Shown: positions 25,309 to 34,832, counted from the first letter of the stretch. The stretch is DNA of 64,000 bases from Crickella sp963642455 (GCA_963642455.1 CAVIGM010000002.1:3870-67869); one strand, 5' to 3'. Notes: generated by a model from the letters alone, not told the origin. A program made the numbers and translations.

Positions 25309-26126
25309 AATCACTGGGGCAGAATTTTCTGATAGATGAAGAGGTTATAGCAGAAATAATTAACGGCTGCGGAGCAGATAAGGATTCTCTTGTCGTTGAG
25401 ATTGGACCGGGAGAGGGAGCTCTCACCGAGCATCTTGCCGAGATCGCAGGACATGTAATTGCGATTGATCTTGACGAAAGAATGATTAAGCTTCTCAAGG
25501 TCAAATTGTTCGGCTATGACAATGTCGAGCTGATACATGGAGATATACTTGAGGTAGACCTCAACAGCCTGATAGAAGAAAGGCTCGAGAAGTTCAAGCT
25601 TACAAATGTGAGATTTGTCGGAAATCTTCCATACTATATCACGACTCCGATTATCATGAAGCTTCTTGAGATGCGAACAAAGGCCGACAGCATTACAGTA
25701 ATGATGCAGAAGGAAGTGGGAGAACGCATACTCGCAAAGCCCGGCAATAAGCAAAGCGGGGTTATAACCTATTCGGTTCAATATTATGCCGAGGTAAGCA
25801 AGGTGATTGATGCCGGAAGAGAGTGCTTCTATCCGTCGCCAAAGGTCGACTCTGTTGTACTGAGACTTGACCTTCGCAAGGACCCAGCCGTAGCTATAAG
25901 CGACGAAGATTTTTTCTTCAAAACGATTAAAGCGGGCTTCATGATGAGAAGGAAAACCCTGCTCAATTCACTTACGTCTCTCGACGGATACAGCAAGGTT
26001 GTTATCGAAGAAGCGCTTAATAATGCAAATATTGAGGCAAACAGAAGAGCAGAGAGCCTGAGCATGGAGGAATTTGCAAGACTCTCCGAAGAACTTCTTG
26101 CAGCAAAGGAAAAGCAAGGAAAATGA
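25281..26126 (+). CDS. rsmA: 16S rRNA (adenine1518/1519-N6)-dimethyltransferase RsmA/KsgA
   Basis: 281 aa. KSLGQNFLIDEEV at the N-terminus, the SAM motif VVEIGPGEGALTEHL and the catalytic NLPYYITTPII are all present. It dimethylates two adenines in the 16S rRNA 3' hairpin. It overlaps rnmV upstream by 28 nt and the next gene by ATGA, implying one operon. Confidence 0.95.
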   Translation: MGSRHIKPLKSLGQNFLIDEEVIAEIINGCGADKDSLVVEIGPGEGALTEHLAEIAGHVIAIDLDERMIKLLKVKLFGYDNVELIHGDILEVDLNSLIEERLEKFKLTNVRFVGNLPYYITTPIIMKLLEMRTKADSITVMMQKEVGERILAKPGNKQSGVITYSVQYYAEVSKVIDAGRECFYPSPKVDSVVLRLDLRKDPAVAISDEDFFFKTIKAGFMMRRKTLLNSLTSLDGYSKVVIEEALNNANIEANRRAESLSMEEFARLSEELLAAKEKQGK

Positions 26127-28231
26127 AAAAAATCAACGAACTGTGCAACAAAATATGGGAAAAACTGAAGAAGCCGCTTGGCTTCATATACAAGAAGATT
26201 GAGAAGCTGTATAACAAGCTTTTCCCAAGGAAAGAAGCTAAATATTTCGACAGCGACCTTCATGAGGCGAAGTACATTCTTCTGATGCTGATTTACGCCT
26301 TCGTAATATATCTATTCATCGAAGAGTTCGCCAGAATAACGGCAAGTCCGATTGGCGGCCTGCTATTCTTGGTGCAGCATCCTATAATTTATCTCTACAA
26401 TGTACTGATTATTTTCGCAACAATGACAATTGCCCTGCTCTTCAAGAAGCGCAGATTCGCTTGGTTTGTCATCTCTCTTATTTGGATACTTCTTGGAATC
26501 GTCAACGGCTGCATTCTGCTTAAGAGAATGACGCCTTTCACCCTATACGACCTGCAGAATTTAGAGGACGGCTTCTCTCTGCTTACGACCTATTTCGCTA
26601 AATGGCAAATTGTTCTGCTCGCTATTGGCGCAATAATCGGCATTGCTTGCGTAGTAATCGTATTCTTCCGCAGTGAGAAATGGACCAATATCAAATACAA
26701 GAAGAGCCTTTGCGCGATAGGCCTGTCCTTTGCGGCAGCCATTCTTTCGACGCTGATCTTGATAAAAGTCGGAGCACTCTCGACTTTCTTTGGAAACCTC
26801 AACTACGCTTATAACGATTACGGTTTTCCATACTGCTTCATCAACACATCGCTCAACAAGGGCATTTCCAAGCCTAAGGAATACTCGGAAGAGTACATTC
26901 AGAATATTCTCGAAACAGAGACAACTAAGGGCACAGATACCATAATCGAGGAAAGTGACGATGACGAGAACTATCCGAACATCATAGTTCTTCAGATGGA
27001 GTCGTTTACAACGGCACAGGATTATTCGCATATTTCGGTAGACAACGATCCGACACCAGTATTTAACGAGCTTCAAGAAAATTATTCTTCGGGCTTCTTC
27101 ACGGTTCCGGCCTGCGGAGCAGGAACGGCGAATACGGAATTCGAGGTGCTGACAGGAATCAGCGCAAGATTCTTTGGTCCAGGAGAATATCCATACAAGG
27201 GCAAGATTAGAAACCAGACGCTCGAGACCATGGGCTACGTCACAAGAATGCACGGCTATACCTGCAGTGCTCTGCATAACCACAGAGCCGTTTTCTATAA
27301 CAGAAACGAAGTGTATGCGAATATGGGCTTCGACAGCTTCACCTCGATTGAGTATATGAACAACATCACTAAGACCCCGACAAATTGGGCGAAGGATGAG
27401 ACTATGCTCCCTGACATTATGGGAATAATGAACGAGACCGAGGGCAGAGATTTCATGCATATAATCTCCGTTGAGGGACATGGCAAATATCCAACGGAGC
27501 AGGTTTTCAAGGATCCATATACAACGGTTAGCTGCAAGAACGAGACGACTAAGTGGAAATACGAATACTACCTTAACGAATGCCATGAGATGGATACCTT
27601 CATCGGAAATCTGATCGATCAGATTGAAGAGAAGGGCGAGCCTACAATAATGCTTATCTACGGCGACCATATTCCTGCCCTTGATGTCAAGGAGTCTGAA
27701 TATGCAAGCGGAGATCTATATTCAACAAGATATGTTATTTGGGACAATATGGGTCTTGCAAAAGAAGATAAGAATATCGCCGCTTACGAGGCGGGCGCAA
27801 TTCTTCTTGAGAGAGCAGGTCTCTCGCATGAGGGAGTAATCTTCGATTATCAGCAGACCACAGACCATACATCAGAGGATTTCCTTACCGACCTTAAGGC
27901 TCTTTCCTATGACATACTCTATGGTGATTATTATGCATTTGGCGGAGTAAATCCATATAAGAGAATTAACATGACCATGGGTCATAGCAAGATTAAGATT
28001 AAGGACATTGTCAAGATTGGAGACAATTATTACATAAGAGGAGAGAATTTCACCGAGCACAGTAGCGTAAGCTTAGATGGCAAACTTCTGGATACTGTAT
28101 ATCTGTCACCAACGCTGCTTGGCTTAACCGAGGAAATCGACGTGGATGATGTCAGCAAGCTGCAGGTATCTCAGATAGATACAAAGGACGATACCATCCT
28201 CACGACGATAAATTCCTTAGAGGAACTATAG
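26123..28231 (+). CDS. LtaS-family sulfatase (lipoteichoic acid synthase-like phosphoglycerol transferase)
   Basis: 702 aa. Five membrane segments (~50-70, 80-105, 112-133, 160-182, 198-217) are followed by an extracellular sulfatase-fold domain. Candidate metal and catalytic residues are E293 (LQMESF), T335 (GAGTANTEFEVLTG) and the DH pair in YGDHIPAL, equivalent to those of LtaS. It probably polymerises or transfers phosphoglycerol for a lipoteichoic acid-like polymer. A distinct ~85-residue C-terminal domain follows. Translation start overlaps the rsmA stop; its own stop overlaps convergent aroB by 6 nt. Confidence 0.85.
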   Translation: MKKINELCNKIWEKLKKPLGFIYKKIEKLYNKLFPRKEAKYFDSDLHEAKYILLMLIYAFVIYLFIEEFARITASPIGGLLFLVQHPIIYLYNVLIIFATMTIALLFKKRRFAWFVISLIWILLGIVNGCILLKRMTPFTLYDLQNLEDGFSLLTTYFAKWQIVLLAIGAIIGIACVVIVFFRSEKWTNIKYKKSLCAIGLSFAAAILSTLILIKVGALSTFFGNLNYAYNDYGFPYCFINTSLNKGISKPKEYSEEYIQNILETETTKGTDTIIEESDDDENYPNIIVLQMESFTTAQDYSHISVDNDPTPVFNELQENYSSGFFTVPACGAGTANTEFEVLTGISARFFGPGEYPYKGKIRNQTLETMGYVTRMHGYTCSALHNHRAVFYNRNEVYANMGFDSFTSIEYMNNITKTPTNWAKDETMLPDIMGIMNETEGRDFMHIISVEGHGKYPTEQVFKDPYTTVSCKNETTKWKYEYYLNECHEMDTFIGNLIDQIEEKGEPTIMLIYGDHIPALDVKESEYASGDLYSTRYVIWDNMGLAKEDKNIAAYEAGAILLERAGLSHEGVIFDYQQTTDHTSEDFLTDLKALSYDILYGDYYAFGGVNPYKRINMTMGHSKIKIKDIVKIGDNYYIRGENFTEHSSVSLDGKLLDTVYLSPTLLGLTEEIDVDDVSKLQVSQIDTKDDTILTTINSLEEL

Positions 28232-29293
28232 TGCGAGCTTGAGGATAAGGTCGAGCTCGGGAATTGTTACATTTCGCATGACACATTCGCCTATGGACTT
28301 AGGTACGATGAGCTTAATCTGATCATCTGCGATTCGCTTGTCCTTATGAATATATGGGCAGAGCAGCTCGAATGGATAGCTGACCGTAAGGTCGAAGCCG
28401 AATTCTTCGAGAATATCGTTAATTGAATTGTAGCAGTTGAAGCTTGTCAAGCCAGAAAGAGCACAGGCCTTCGCTTCGAGAGAAAGCCCCGCAGCAACGG
28501 CATGGCCGTGTGAGATTGTATAATCCAGTGCGGCCTCGATGGCATGGCCTACGAGATGGCCAAGATTAAGAAATTGCCTGAACATGGAATCTTGCTCGTC
28601 CATTTCAACAAGCTCCTTCTTCGCCTTGACGGATAGCGCGATTACCTTCGAATAATCGCCTGAGCCTTTTGCAATCCGAAGCTCATCAATAATTTCTGTT
28701 CCGTTCAGAATTCCGTACTTGATTATCTCGGCATAGCCGTCAAGAAGGCTGTCGGAAGGAAGGCTTGATAGCAGCTCCGGGTCGCAGACGACCATGCAAG
28801 GGTTATAAAAAGAGCCTATTTGGTTCTTTGCAAGGGGAAGGTTGATTGCGGTCTTGCCTCCAATCGAGGAATCTACTGCGGCAAGAAGGGTTGTAGGAAG
28901 TTGCACAAGCTTCATGCCGCGCTTGAAACAAGAAGCTGCATAACCAGCAAGGTCACCGACGGTGCCTCCTCCAAGGGCGATAAGAATATCGGCTCTTGTG
29001 AATTCCTGCTCGGCGAGGGCGTTTGCGATAAGCTCGAAATTCTCAAGGCTCTTAATAGATTCTCCGGCTGCAAAGCTAATGCTTGAAGTCTCATAGCCGG
29101 CATCTCTAAGAGAATTGATGACAGGCCCAAGATACAAGGCCGCTACGGTAGAATCAGAAACAACCATTGCCCTGACGCCACCAAGCTCGTCTTGAAGAAG
29201 CCTGCCAAGTCCGTTTATTATTCCGCTGTCGATTACTACGTCATAGGATGTAGTTCCGAATATACTAATTCTATTCATCTTAATCAATTCCAT
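28226..29293 (-). CDS. aroB: 3-dehydroquinate synthase
   Basis: 355 aa. GGGTVGDLAGYAASCFKRG, QLPTTLLAAVDSSIGGKTAIN, the zinc-ligand region DGYAEIIKYG and HLVGHAIE with HGHAVAAGL are the family motifs. It makes dehydroquinate from DAHP in the shikimate pathway. The start may be the ATG at 29293 or the ATG five codons later at 29278, which has a better-spaced GGA-containing site (GGAATTGATTAAG). No other aro gene is nearby. It stands alone, convergent with the sulfatase gene and divergent from rho. Confidence 0.94.
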   Translation of the reverse strand: MELIKMNRISIFGTTSYDVVIDSGIINGLGRLLQDELGGVRAMVVSDSTVAALYLGPVINSLRDAGYETSSISFAAGESIKSLENFELIANALAEQEFTRADILIALGGGTVGDLAGYAASCFKRGMKLVQLPTTLLAAVDSSIGGKTAINLPLAKNQIGSFYNPCMVVCDPELLSSLPSDSLLDGYAEIIKYGILNGTEIIDELRIAKGSGDYSKVIALSVKAKKELVEMDEQDSMFRQFLNLGHLVGHAIEAALDYTISHGHAVAAGLSLEAKACALSGLTSFNCYNSINDILEEFGFDLTVSYPFELLCPYIHKDKRIADDQIKLIVPKSIGECVMRNVTIPELDLILKLAL

Positions 29294-29417
29294 TATTTAA
29301 TATCATTATTATGCTTGTGACATGTGCCACGCTTAAGCAACTGATGCAATTATCGCACTTGTTGTACTTGTGCATATTGTAACACACAAGCACCCATCAT
29401 TCATAACGGAGGAATTT

Positions 29418-30953
29418 ATGTCAAAAGAAATCAATATCCGAGAAGAGTCAATGGCAGCTGCGGAAGAGGCGGCGCGCGAGGCAGCCGTAGCAGAAGCGGA
29501 CGCCTTTACAAATAAATTATCAGACGGCGGCGACTTCGCGGAAGTCGGCGGAGCGGCAGGCAGAGGCGCANNNNNNNNNNNNNNNNNNNNNNNNNNNNNN
29601 NNNNNNNNNNNNNNNNNNNNNNNNNNNNNNNNNNNNNNNNNNNNNNNNNNNNNNNNNNNNNNCGGTCAAGCTGCCGCTGAAGGGCACGAAGGCCAGGACG
29701 CCGCCGAAGTTCAAGAGGAACGCCCTGATGTGGAGGGCATCCTCGAAATTGCGGAAGGAGGCTTCGGCTTCCTCAGATTCAATAACTTCCTGACCTCGGA
29801 GAAGGATATTTATGTTGCGCCAACACAGATAAGACGCTTCGGGCTGAGAACCGGAGATAAGATATATGGGGTAAGCCGAAAGCCACATCAGGGCGAACGC
29901 TTCGGAGCTCTTTTGTATGTGAAATCGGTAAATGGACAAGAACCGGGAAGTGCAAAACACCGCAAGCATTTCGACGCGCTGACACCTGTTTTTCCAAACG
30001 ACAAGATCGTACTTGAGAATTCAAGCATAGACCTTTCGACGAGAATTATGGACCTTGTTGCGCCAATCGGAAGAGGCCAAAGAGGCCTGATTGTTGCTCA
30101 GCCTAAGGCGGGCAAAACCGTGCTACTTAAGAAAATCGCGGCGAGCATAGAGGACAAATATCCTGACATCGAGCTCATCGTTCTTCTTGTGGACGAAAGA
30201 CCTGAGGAAGTAACCGATATGAAGCGCTCGCTCAAGCATTCGGAGGTCATCTATTCGACTTTTGACGAGCAGGCATCGCATCACGTAAAGGTTGCGTCAA
30301 TGGTAATCGAAAGGGCGAAGAGGCTTGCGGAAATAGGCAAGGATGTTGTGATTCTTCTCGACTCAATCACAAGACTCGCAAGAGCATACAATATGGAAGT
30401 GCCTTCATCGGGCAGAACCCTTTCTGGAGGACTCGACCCGGGCGCGCTTCATCCACCTAAGAAATTTTTCGGTACGGCAAGAAATATTGAGGAAGGCGGA
30501 AGCGTCACGATTCTTGCGACGGCCCTTGTAGATACTGGCAGCAGAATGGACGATGTAATTTACGAGGAGTTCAAGGGAACGGGCAATATGGAGCTGCATC
30601 TTGACAGACAACTGAGCGAGAGAAGAATTTTCCCTGCAATCGACTTGAACAAGTCTGGCACAAGAAGAGAAGATCTGCTGCTCAGCCCAGAGGAGTATGC
30701 GGTGATGTTCAACCTGCGCCGCGAGATGAACCGCGGAAATGTTGCGGATGTCACTGAGGAGATTATCGAGACTCTTTCGAGCACGAAGTCGAACAAGGAC
30801 TTCGTAGATTTTATGGNNNNNNNNNNNNNNNNNNNNNNNNNNNNNNNNNNNNNNNNNNNNNNNNNNNNNNNNNNNNNNNNNNNNNNNNNNNNNNNNNNNN
30901 NNNNNNNNNNNNNNNNNNNNNNNNNNNAAAGGCTGCGACAGCACACACTTTAA
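29418..30953 (+). CDS. rho: Transcription termination factor Rho (two assembly gaps)
   Basis: The start MSKEINIREESM at 29418 has GGAGGAATTT upstream. An Ala/Glu/Gly-rich N-terminal insertion (with a 92-base gap, 29571-29662) precedes the cold-shock RNA-binding domain (EGGFGFLRFNNFL), then the ATPase core with Walker A VAQPKAGKTVLLKK, LLVDERPEEVTDM, and SGGLDPGALHPPKKFFG. The conserved core ends at DFVDFM; a 111-base gap (30817-30927) follows and the apparent last seven codons lie beyond it. Rho normally ends soon after DFVDFM, so the true stop could lie within the gap. In related genomes rpmE follows rho; here a YqhQ-PrmC fusion does. Confidence 0.93.
   Translation: MSKEINIREESMAAAEEAAREAAVAEADAFTNKLSDGGDFAEVGGAAGRGAXXXXXXXXXXXXXXXXXXXXXXXXXXXXXXXGQAAAEGHEGQDAAEVQEERPDVEGILEIAEGGFGFLRFNNFLTSEKDIYVAPTQIRRFGLRTGDKIYGVSRKPHQGERFGALLYVKSVNGQEPGSAKHRKHFDALTPVFPNDKIVLENSSIDLSTRIMDLVAPIGRGQRGLIVAQPKAGKTVLLKKIAASIEDKYPDIELIVLLVDERPEEVTDMKRSLKHSEVIYSTFDEQASHHVKVASMVIERAKRLAEIGKDVVILLDSITRLARAYNMEVPSSGRTLSGGLDPGALHPPKKFFGTARNIEEGGSVTILATALVDTGSRMDDVIYEEFKGTGNMELHLDRQLSERRIFPAIDLNKSGTRREDLLLSPEEYAVMFNLRREMNRGNVADVTEEIIETLSSTKSNKDFVDFMXXXXXXXXXXXXXXXXXXXXXXXXXXXXXXXXXXXXXXRLRQHTL
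29571..29662. other. Gap of 92 N in the N-terminal insertion of rho
   Basis: The frame is preserved across the gap. Both flanks encode Ala/Gly-rich sequence (GGAAGRGA before, GQAAAEGHEGQDAA after), so a repetitive low-complexity insert is likely. Confidence 0.6.
30817..30927. other. Gap of 111 N at the end of rho
   Basis: It covers the C-terminal end of rho. Which frame continues after the gap cannot be settled, so the rho stop at 30953 is provisional. Confidence 0.6.
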
Positions 30954-30974
30954 GCTTTGATAGAGGATAAGGTC

Positions 30975-33047
30975 ATGGCAAAAATTGATTATAGTAGAAT
31001 TTTTCTTAAAGAGGCGAAGCCAACAAGCATAGGCGGGCAGGCTGTTATGGAAGGCATCATGATGCAGGGCCCTGACAGAAGGTCGCTTGCTATGAGGCTG
31101 CCGGACGGAAGAATTTATCTTAAGACAGAGAAAAAGAAAAAAGCGGCGGGCTGGACGAAGGTGCCGCTTGTTCGAGGCTGCGTGTCCTTCTTCAAGTCCC
31201 TGGTAGACGGAATGAAGGTTCTTATGGACTCGGCGGATATACTCGAGGAATATGCACCCGAGATAGCAGAGGAGCCTGGCAAGTTCGAGACTTGGATTTG
31301 CGAGAAATTCGGCGAGAAGAAGGCCTGGAATATAATGATGGTCTTAGCGCTTGTCTTCTCTATTGTAATATCCTTGGCCGTCTTCATCATCTTTCCAACC
31401 GTTGCGGTGAACTGGCTTAAGAAATGGATTGCGAATGCAGTCGTACTTAACCTAATCGAAGGCGTCTTCAGAATATTGCTCTTCATTCTCTATGTTGTAT
31501 GCATCAGAAAAATGAATGATATTTATACGGTATTTCAATATCACGGGGCAGAGCATAAGACGATTCACTGCTTCGAGAACGACCTTGAACTCACCCCAGA
31601 GAATGCGAGAGAATTCTACACACTTCACCCAAGGTGCGGAACAAGTTTTCTGGTCTTTGTGCTTGTAATAGCACTGCTTGTCTTCTCTTTGCTTGGCTGG
31701 CCGAATGTCTGGCTAAGAATAGGCTCAAGAATCCTGCTTCTTCCTGTAATTGCAGGCATCAGCTATGAGCTTCTTAAATGGGCAGGGCGAAGCGATAATG
31801 CAGTAGTGAAGATACTAAGTTGGCCTGGCTTGATGCTTCAGAGGCTGACAACGGCAGAGCCTGACGACAGCCAGCTTGAGGTCGCAATTACAGCGCTTAA
31901 GGCTGTGCTTGTAGACGAGAAGGAGCCGGACAAAGAAGTTCTCCTTTCGGGTTCGTTTGGTGAATATAGCGAAAAAGATATTCCTAAGAAGCCAGGCGAT
32001 AGCGAGGATGCTCGGGGCGAGAGGGGCTACGAGGATGGCTCAGACGAGAACGCAGAAGGATATTCGGACGGATATTCGGATGCCGAAGCTTCGGCAGATG
32101 CCTTTAGAGAAGACGGACACAATCTGGCGGATTTAGATGACACCTATGTAATGCCGGCAAGCGGAATTCGGGGAAGGCGCTTCGACAGCGACCCCGGAAG
32201 TGTCGGACATACACTTAAGTGGGGCGAGGCATCCCTTGGTTTTGTCGAAAACGGCAAGAACGAAGCGATGATGATATTCAGCTACATCACTGGAATGACA
32301 AGAAGCGAAGCGATTCTGCGCTCTAAGGAAATGCTCAGCGAGGAGCAGCTTGCGGAATATGAGGCGAAGATTCAAGAAAGGCTCACAGGCGTTCCTGTTC
32401 AATATATTACTAAGATTCAAGAATTCATGGGGCTGCCTTTTAGAGTCAATCCTTCGGTGCTGATTCCAAGGCTTGATACGGAGATTCTCGTTGAGCAGAT
32501 TCTCGGACTTATAGAAGCTAAGGGAATCAAAGAGGCGACAATTCTTGACCTTTGCACAGGAAGCGGGGCGATTGGAATTTCGCTTGCTCATAATCTTCCT
32601 GATTCGGAGGTATATTTGTCGGATATTGATATGGATGCGATGAGTGTAGCGGCAAGCAATGCGCATTTGAACAAGGTCTTCAAGCGCTGCCACTTCTTCG
32701 TCGGCAATATGTTCAATGCGATTCCGGACGATAGGAAATACGATATTCTGGTAAGCAACCCTCCATATATCGAGAGCGACCAAATACCTAAGCTTGCAAT
32801 TGAGGTAAGAGAGCACGAGCCTCTAACGGCTCTTGACGGAGGCGAGGACGGCCTTAACTTCTATCGAATTATCGCGAGCAGGGGAGGAAACTTCATTAAG
32901 TCAAATGGTTATCTCGCCCTGGAAATAGGCTGCGATCAGGCAAAAGCAGTTACAGAGCTTCTTGAAGAAAGCGGCGACTACTCGAACATTGCGGTCGTAA
33001 AAGATCTTGCGGGCCTCGACAGAGTCGTGCTTGCCGAAAGAAAATAG
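30975..33047 (+). CDS. prmC: Fusion of YqhQ-like DUF1385 membrane protein and PrmC glutamine methyltransferase
   Basis: 690 aa from ATG 30975 (upstream GAGG/AAGG). The N-terminal ~300 residues are DUF1385 (GGQAVMEGIMMQGP, MDSADILEEYAPE, HGAEHKTIHCFEN, HPRCGTSF, several membrane helices). An acidic linker of about 80 residues follows (GYSDGYSDAEASAD), then PrmC: an N-terminal helical domain, VLIPRLDTEILVEQIL, the SAM motif ILDLCTGSGAIGI and the catalytic NPPY (VSNPPYIES). PrmC methylates the GGQ glutamine of release factors; DUF1385 has no firm function. They are adjacent separate genes in many Clostridia. prfA, the substrate gene, lies 14.7 kb away. Confidence 0.9.
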   Translation: MAKIDYSRIFLKEAKPTSIGGQAVMEGIMMQGPDRRSLAMRLPDGRIYLKTEKKKKAAGWTKVPLVRGCVSFFKSLVDGMKVLMDSADILEEYAPEIAEEPGKFETWICEKFGEKKAWNIMMVLALVFSIVISLAVFIIFPTVAVNWLKKWIANAVVLNLIEGVFRILLFILYVVCIRKMNDIYTVFQYHGAEHKTIHCFENDLELTPENAREFYTLHPRCGTSFLVFVLVIALLVFSLLGWPNVWLRIGSRILLLPVIAGISYELLKWAGRSDNAVVKILSWPGLMLQRLTTAEPDDSQLEVAITALKAVLVDEKEPDKEVLLSGSFGEYSEKDIPKKPGDSEDARGERGYEDGSDENAEGYSDGYSDAEASADAFREDGHNLADLDDTYVMPASGIRGRRFDSDPGSVGHTLKWGEASLGFVENGKNEAMMIFSYITGMTRSEAILRSKEMLSEEQLAEYEAKIQERLTGVPVQYITKIQEFMGLPFRVNPSVLIPRLDTEILVEQILGLIEAKGIKEATILDLCTGSGAIGISLAHNLPDSEVYLSDIDMDAMSVAASNAHLNKVFKRCHFFVGNMFNAIPDDRKYDILVSNPPYIESDQIPKLAIEVREHEPLTALDGGEDGLNFYRIIASRGGNFIKSNGYLALEIGCDQAKAVTELLEESGDYSNIAVVKDLAGLDRVVLAERK

Positions 33048-33143
33048 AAGCAAGAAGCAAGAAGAAAGAAGAGAAACAAGAAGTTCGAAATAAGAAATGC
33101 GAAAAGCAAATCAAATCAAAGAAGGAGAATAGGTAGAGGCGTT

Positions 33144-34223
33144 ATGGAAGATAGAAAAAAATTAAGACTTGGCGTAGTATTCGGGGGCAAGTCAGACGAG
33201 TATGATGTATCAATTCATTCGGCTGCAAATGTAATAAGAGCCCTTAACGAGGACAAGTACGATATTACTAAAATCGGCATAACAAGAGAGGGCCGCTGGT
33301 ATGTCACCAAGGCAACGCCAGAGGATATAGAGAATAACAAGTGGATTTATAGCGACAGCAACTGCCAGTGCGTAATTCCACACGACCCTACGGTTAAGGG
33401 AATACTTGTTTTTGACATAGAAGACAAGGCAACGGTTAAGCCAATTGACTGCTTCGTTCCTGTTCTTCATGGCGACCACGGAGAGGACGGCGAAATCCAA
33501 GGCCTCTTCAGCCTGTCAGAAATTCCTTTCGTGGGCTCGGGCGTAAAGGCAACCGCTAACAGCATGGACAAGACTTGCACTAAGCAAATTGCCAAGCTCA
33601 CGGGTGTCAAGATGGCTCGCGACTATGTGGTTAAGGCATGGAAATACAAGAGAGATCCGCAAGCCGAGCTTGAGGCTATAAAGGAAGTACACGCAAATAA
33701 ATATCCTCTCTTTGTTAAGCCTTCCGCATCGGGTTCATCCGTGGGAGTTACGAAGGTTCACAAGGAGGAGGAGCTTAAGGCTGCAGTTGAAGAGGCTCTC
33801 AAATATGACAGCAAGGTTCTCGTTGAAGAGGCAATCAAAGGAAGGGAGCTCGAGGTTGCCGTTCTCGGAAACGAGGAGCCTATGGCAAGCGGAATCGGGG
33901 AGATTCTTTCGGGAGAGGAATTCTATACATACGAGGCCAAATACGCAAATCCAGAATCAAAGACGGAATTTGTCACAGACCTTCCTGAAGATGTGGTAGA
34001 AGCATTCAAAAAAACTGCAATCAAGATCTATCAGGAACTTGATTGCAGAGGTCTTTCGAGAGTTGACTTCTTCTATTCAGATGAAGGCGAGATAGTCTTC
34101 AATGAGATCAACTCGCTTCCGGGCTTCACTAATATCAGCATGTATCCAATGCTCTGGAGAAATGAGGGCCTGCCAACAGACCAGCTGCTTGACAAGCTCA
34201 TCGAATTCGCGCTGAACGAATAG
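33144..34223 (+). CDS. ddl: D-alanine--D-alanine ligase
   Basis: 359 aa, ATP-grasp enzyme. N-terminal GVVFGGKSDEYDVSIHSAANV, PVLHGDHGEDGEIQGL, KPSASGSSVGVTK, the omega-loop FYTYEAKY that favours D-Ala over D-lactate, and NEINSLPGFTNISMYP at the C-terminus. It makes the D-Ala-D-Ala peptide of cell-wall precursors, so there is no sign of a Van-type depsipeptide ligase. The 96-bp gap before it is A/G-rich with repeated AAGAAG and no clear promoter. It converges with the regulator gene 5 nt away. Confidence 0.94.
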   Translation: MEDRKKLRLGVVFGGKSDEYDVSIHSAANVIRALNEDKYDITKIGITREGRWYVTKATPEDIENNKWIYSDSNCQCVIPHDPTVKGILVFDIEDKATVKPIDCFVPVLHGDHGEDGEIQGLFSLSEIPFVGSGVKATANSMDKTCTKQIAKLTGVKMARDYVVKAWKYKRDPQAELEAIKEVHANKYPLFVKPSASGSSVGVTKVHKEEELKAAVEEALKYDSKVLVEEAIKGRELEVAVLGNEEPMASGIGEILSGEEFYTYEAKYANPESKTEFVTDLPEDVVEAFKKTAIKIYQELDCRGLSRVDFFYSDEGEIVFNEINSLPGFTNISMYPMLWRNEGLPTDQLLDKLIEFALNE

Positions 34224-34228
34224 AAACG

Positions 34229-34780
34229 TTATATGAAGCGCTTAACGGCTTCTTGGAAATCCTCAACAGCGGAGGTGTCGCCGTTCTCTATTGCATGAGT
34301 TATGCAATGTGACATGTGCTCGTTGATAATCTCCTTGCCGAGATTACGAAGCGCAGCATTTACAGCGGAAAGCTGTACGAGAACTTCCGAGCAGTCAGCG
34401 TCACTGTCGATAAGCTTCTTAACATGCTTGCAGTGGCCGATTGCCCTTGAAATGCGGTTAACCTGCTTCTTCTTTTCTTCGGGAGAATGCTGATGAGAAT
34501 GCTCGTGTGAGTGCTCGTGAAGCCGAACGGCTCCATCACCAGCGCTTGCCGAGTCAGCGGAATTAGCCAAATCAGACGATGCAGCATCGAAATTATATGG
34601 CTTAACAATGATGAAATTCTCCATCAAATCAACCTTTTCGATATCAGCATAGAGCTTGGTACGAATCCCCATAATATCAGTCAGAATCAATTCGCCGTTA
34701 TCCTCTCGGATGTCGGCGATATTTTTTGCGAGAAGATGACGCTCCTCTCCGCGAATTTCGTATACGTTAGAAAGACACAT
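34229..34780 (-). CDS. CooT-like domain fused to a CsoR/RcnR-family metal-sensing repressor
   Basis: 183 aa. Residues 1-61 (MCLSNVYEIRGEERHLLAKN..., ending ENFIIVKP) match the small CooT nickel-binding protein, including Cys2, the nickel ligand in CooT. A linker contains a His-rich run (H88-H98, HEHSHEHSHQH). Residues ~103-183 are a CsoR/RcnR (DUF156) domain with C130, H155 and C159 at the metal-ligand positions and extra H116/C117. Known family roles: CooT helps nickel delivery to CO dehydrogenase; CsoR/RcnR proteins release DNA on binding Cu or Ni. I infer a nickel-responsive repressor that controls the facing operon. Strong GGAGGG site before ATG. Confidence 0.82.
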   Translation of the reverse strand: MCLSNVYEIRGEERHLLAKNIADIREDNGELILTDIMGIRTKLYADIEKVDLMENFIIVKPYNFDAASSDLANSADSASAGDGAVRLHEHSHEHSHQHSPEEKKKQVNRISRAIGHCKHVKKLIDSDADCSEVLVQLSAVNAALRNLGKEIINEHMSHCITHAIENGDTSAVEDFQEAVKRFI

Positions 34781-34832
34781 TTTACCCTCCTATTTACCTT
34801 CCTGTTTACCTTCCTGTTAAGGTCTGCCTTGC

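Noticed and set aside
26561..27670. 369-codon open frame opposite the LtaS-like sulfatase gene
   Set aside because: Long, but it is a shadow of the plus-strand sulfatase, with no ribosome binding site and no family features.
32133..32816. 227-codon open frame opposite the PrmC domain
   Set aside because: Antisense shadow of a conserved methyltransferase.
33048..33143. A/G-rich gap with repeated AAGAAG before ddl
   Set aside because: Looks like simple-sequence drift; no hairpin, promoter or coding frame supported.
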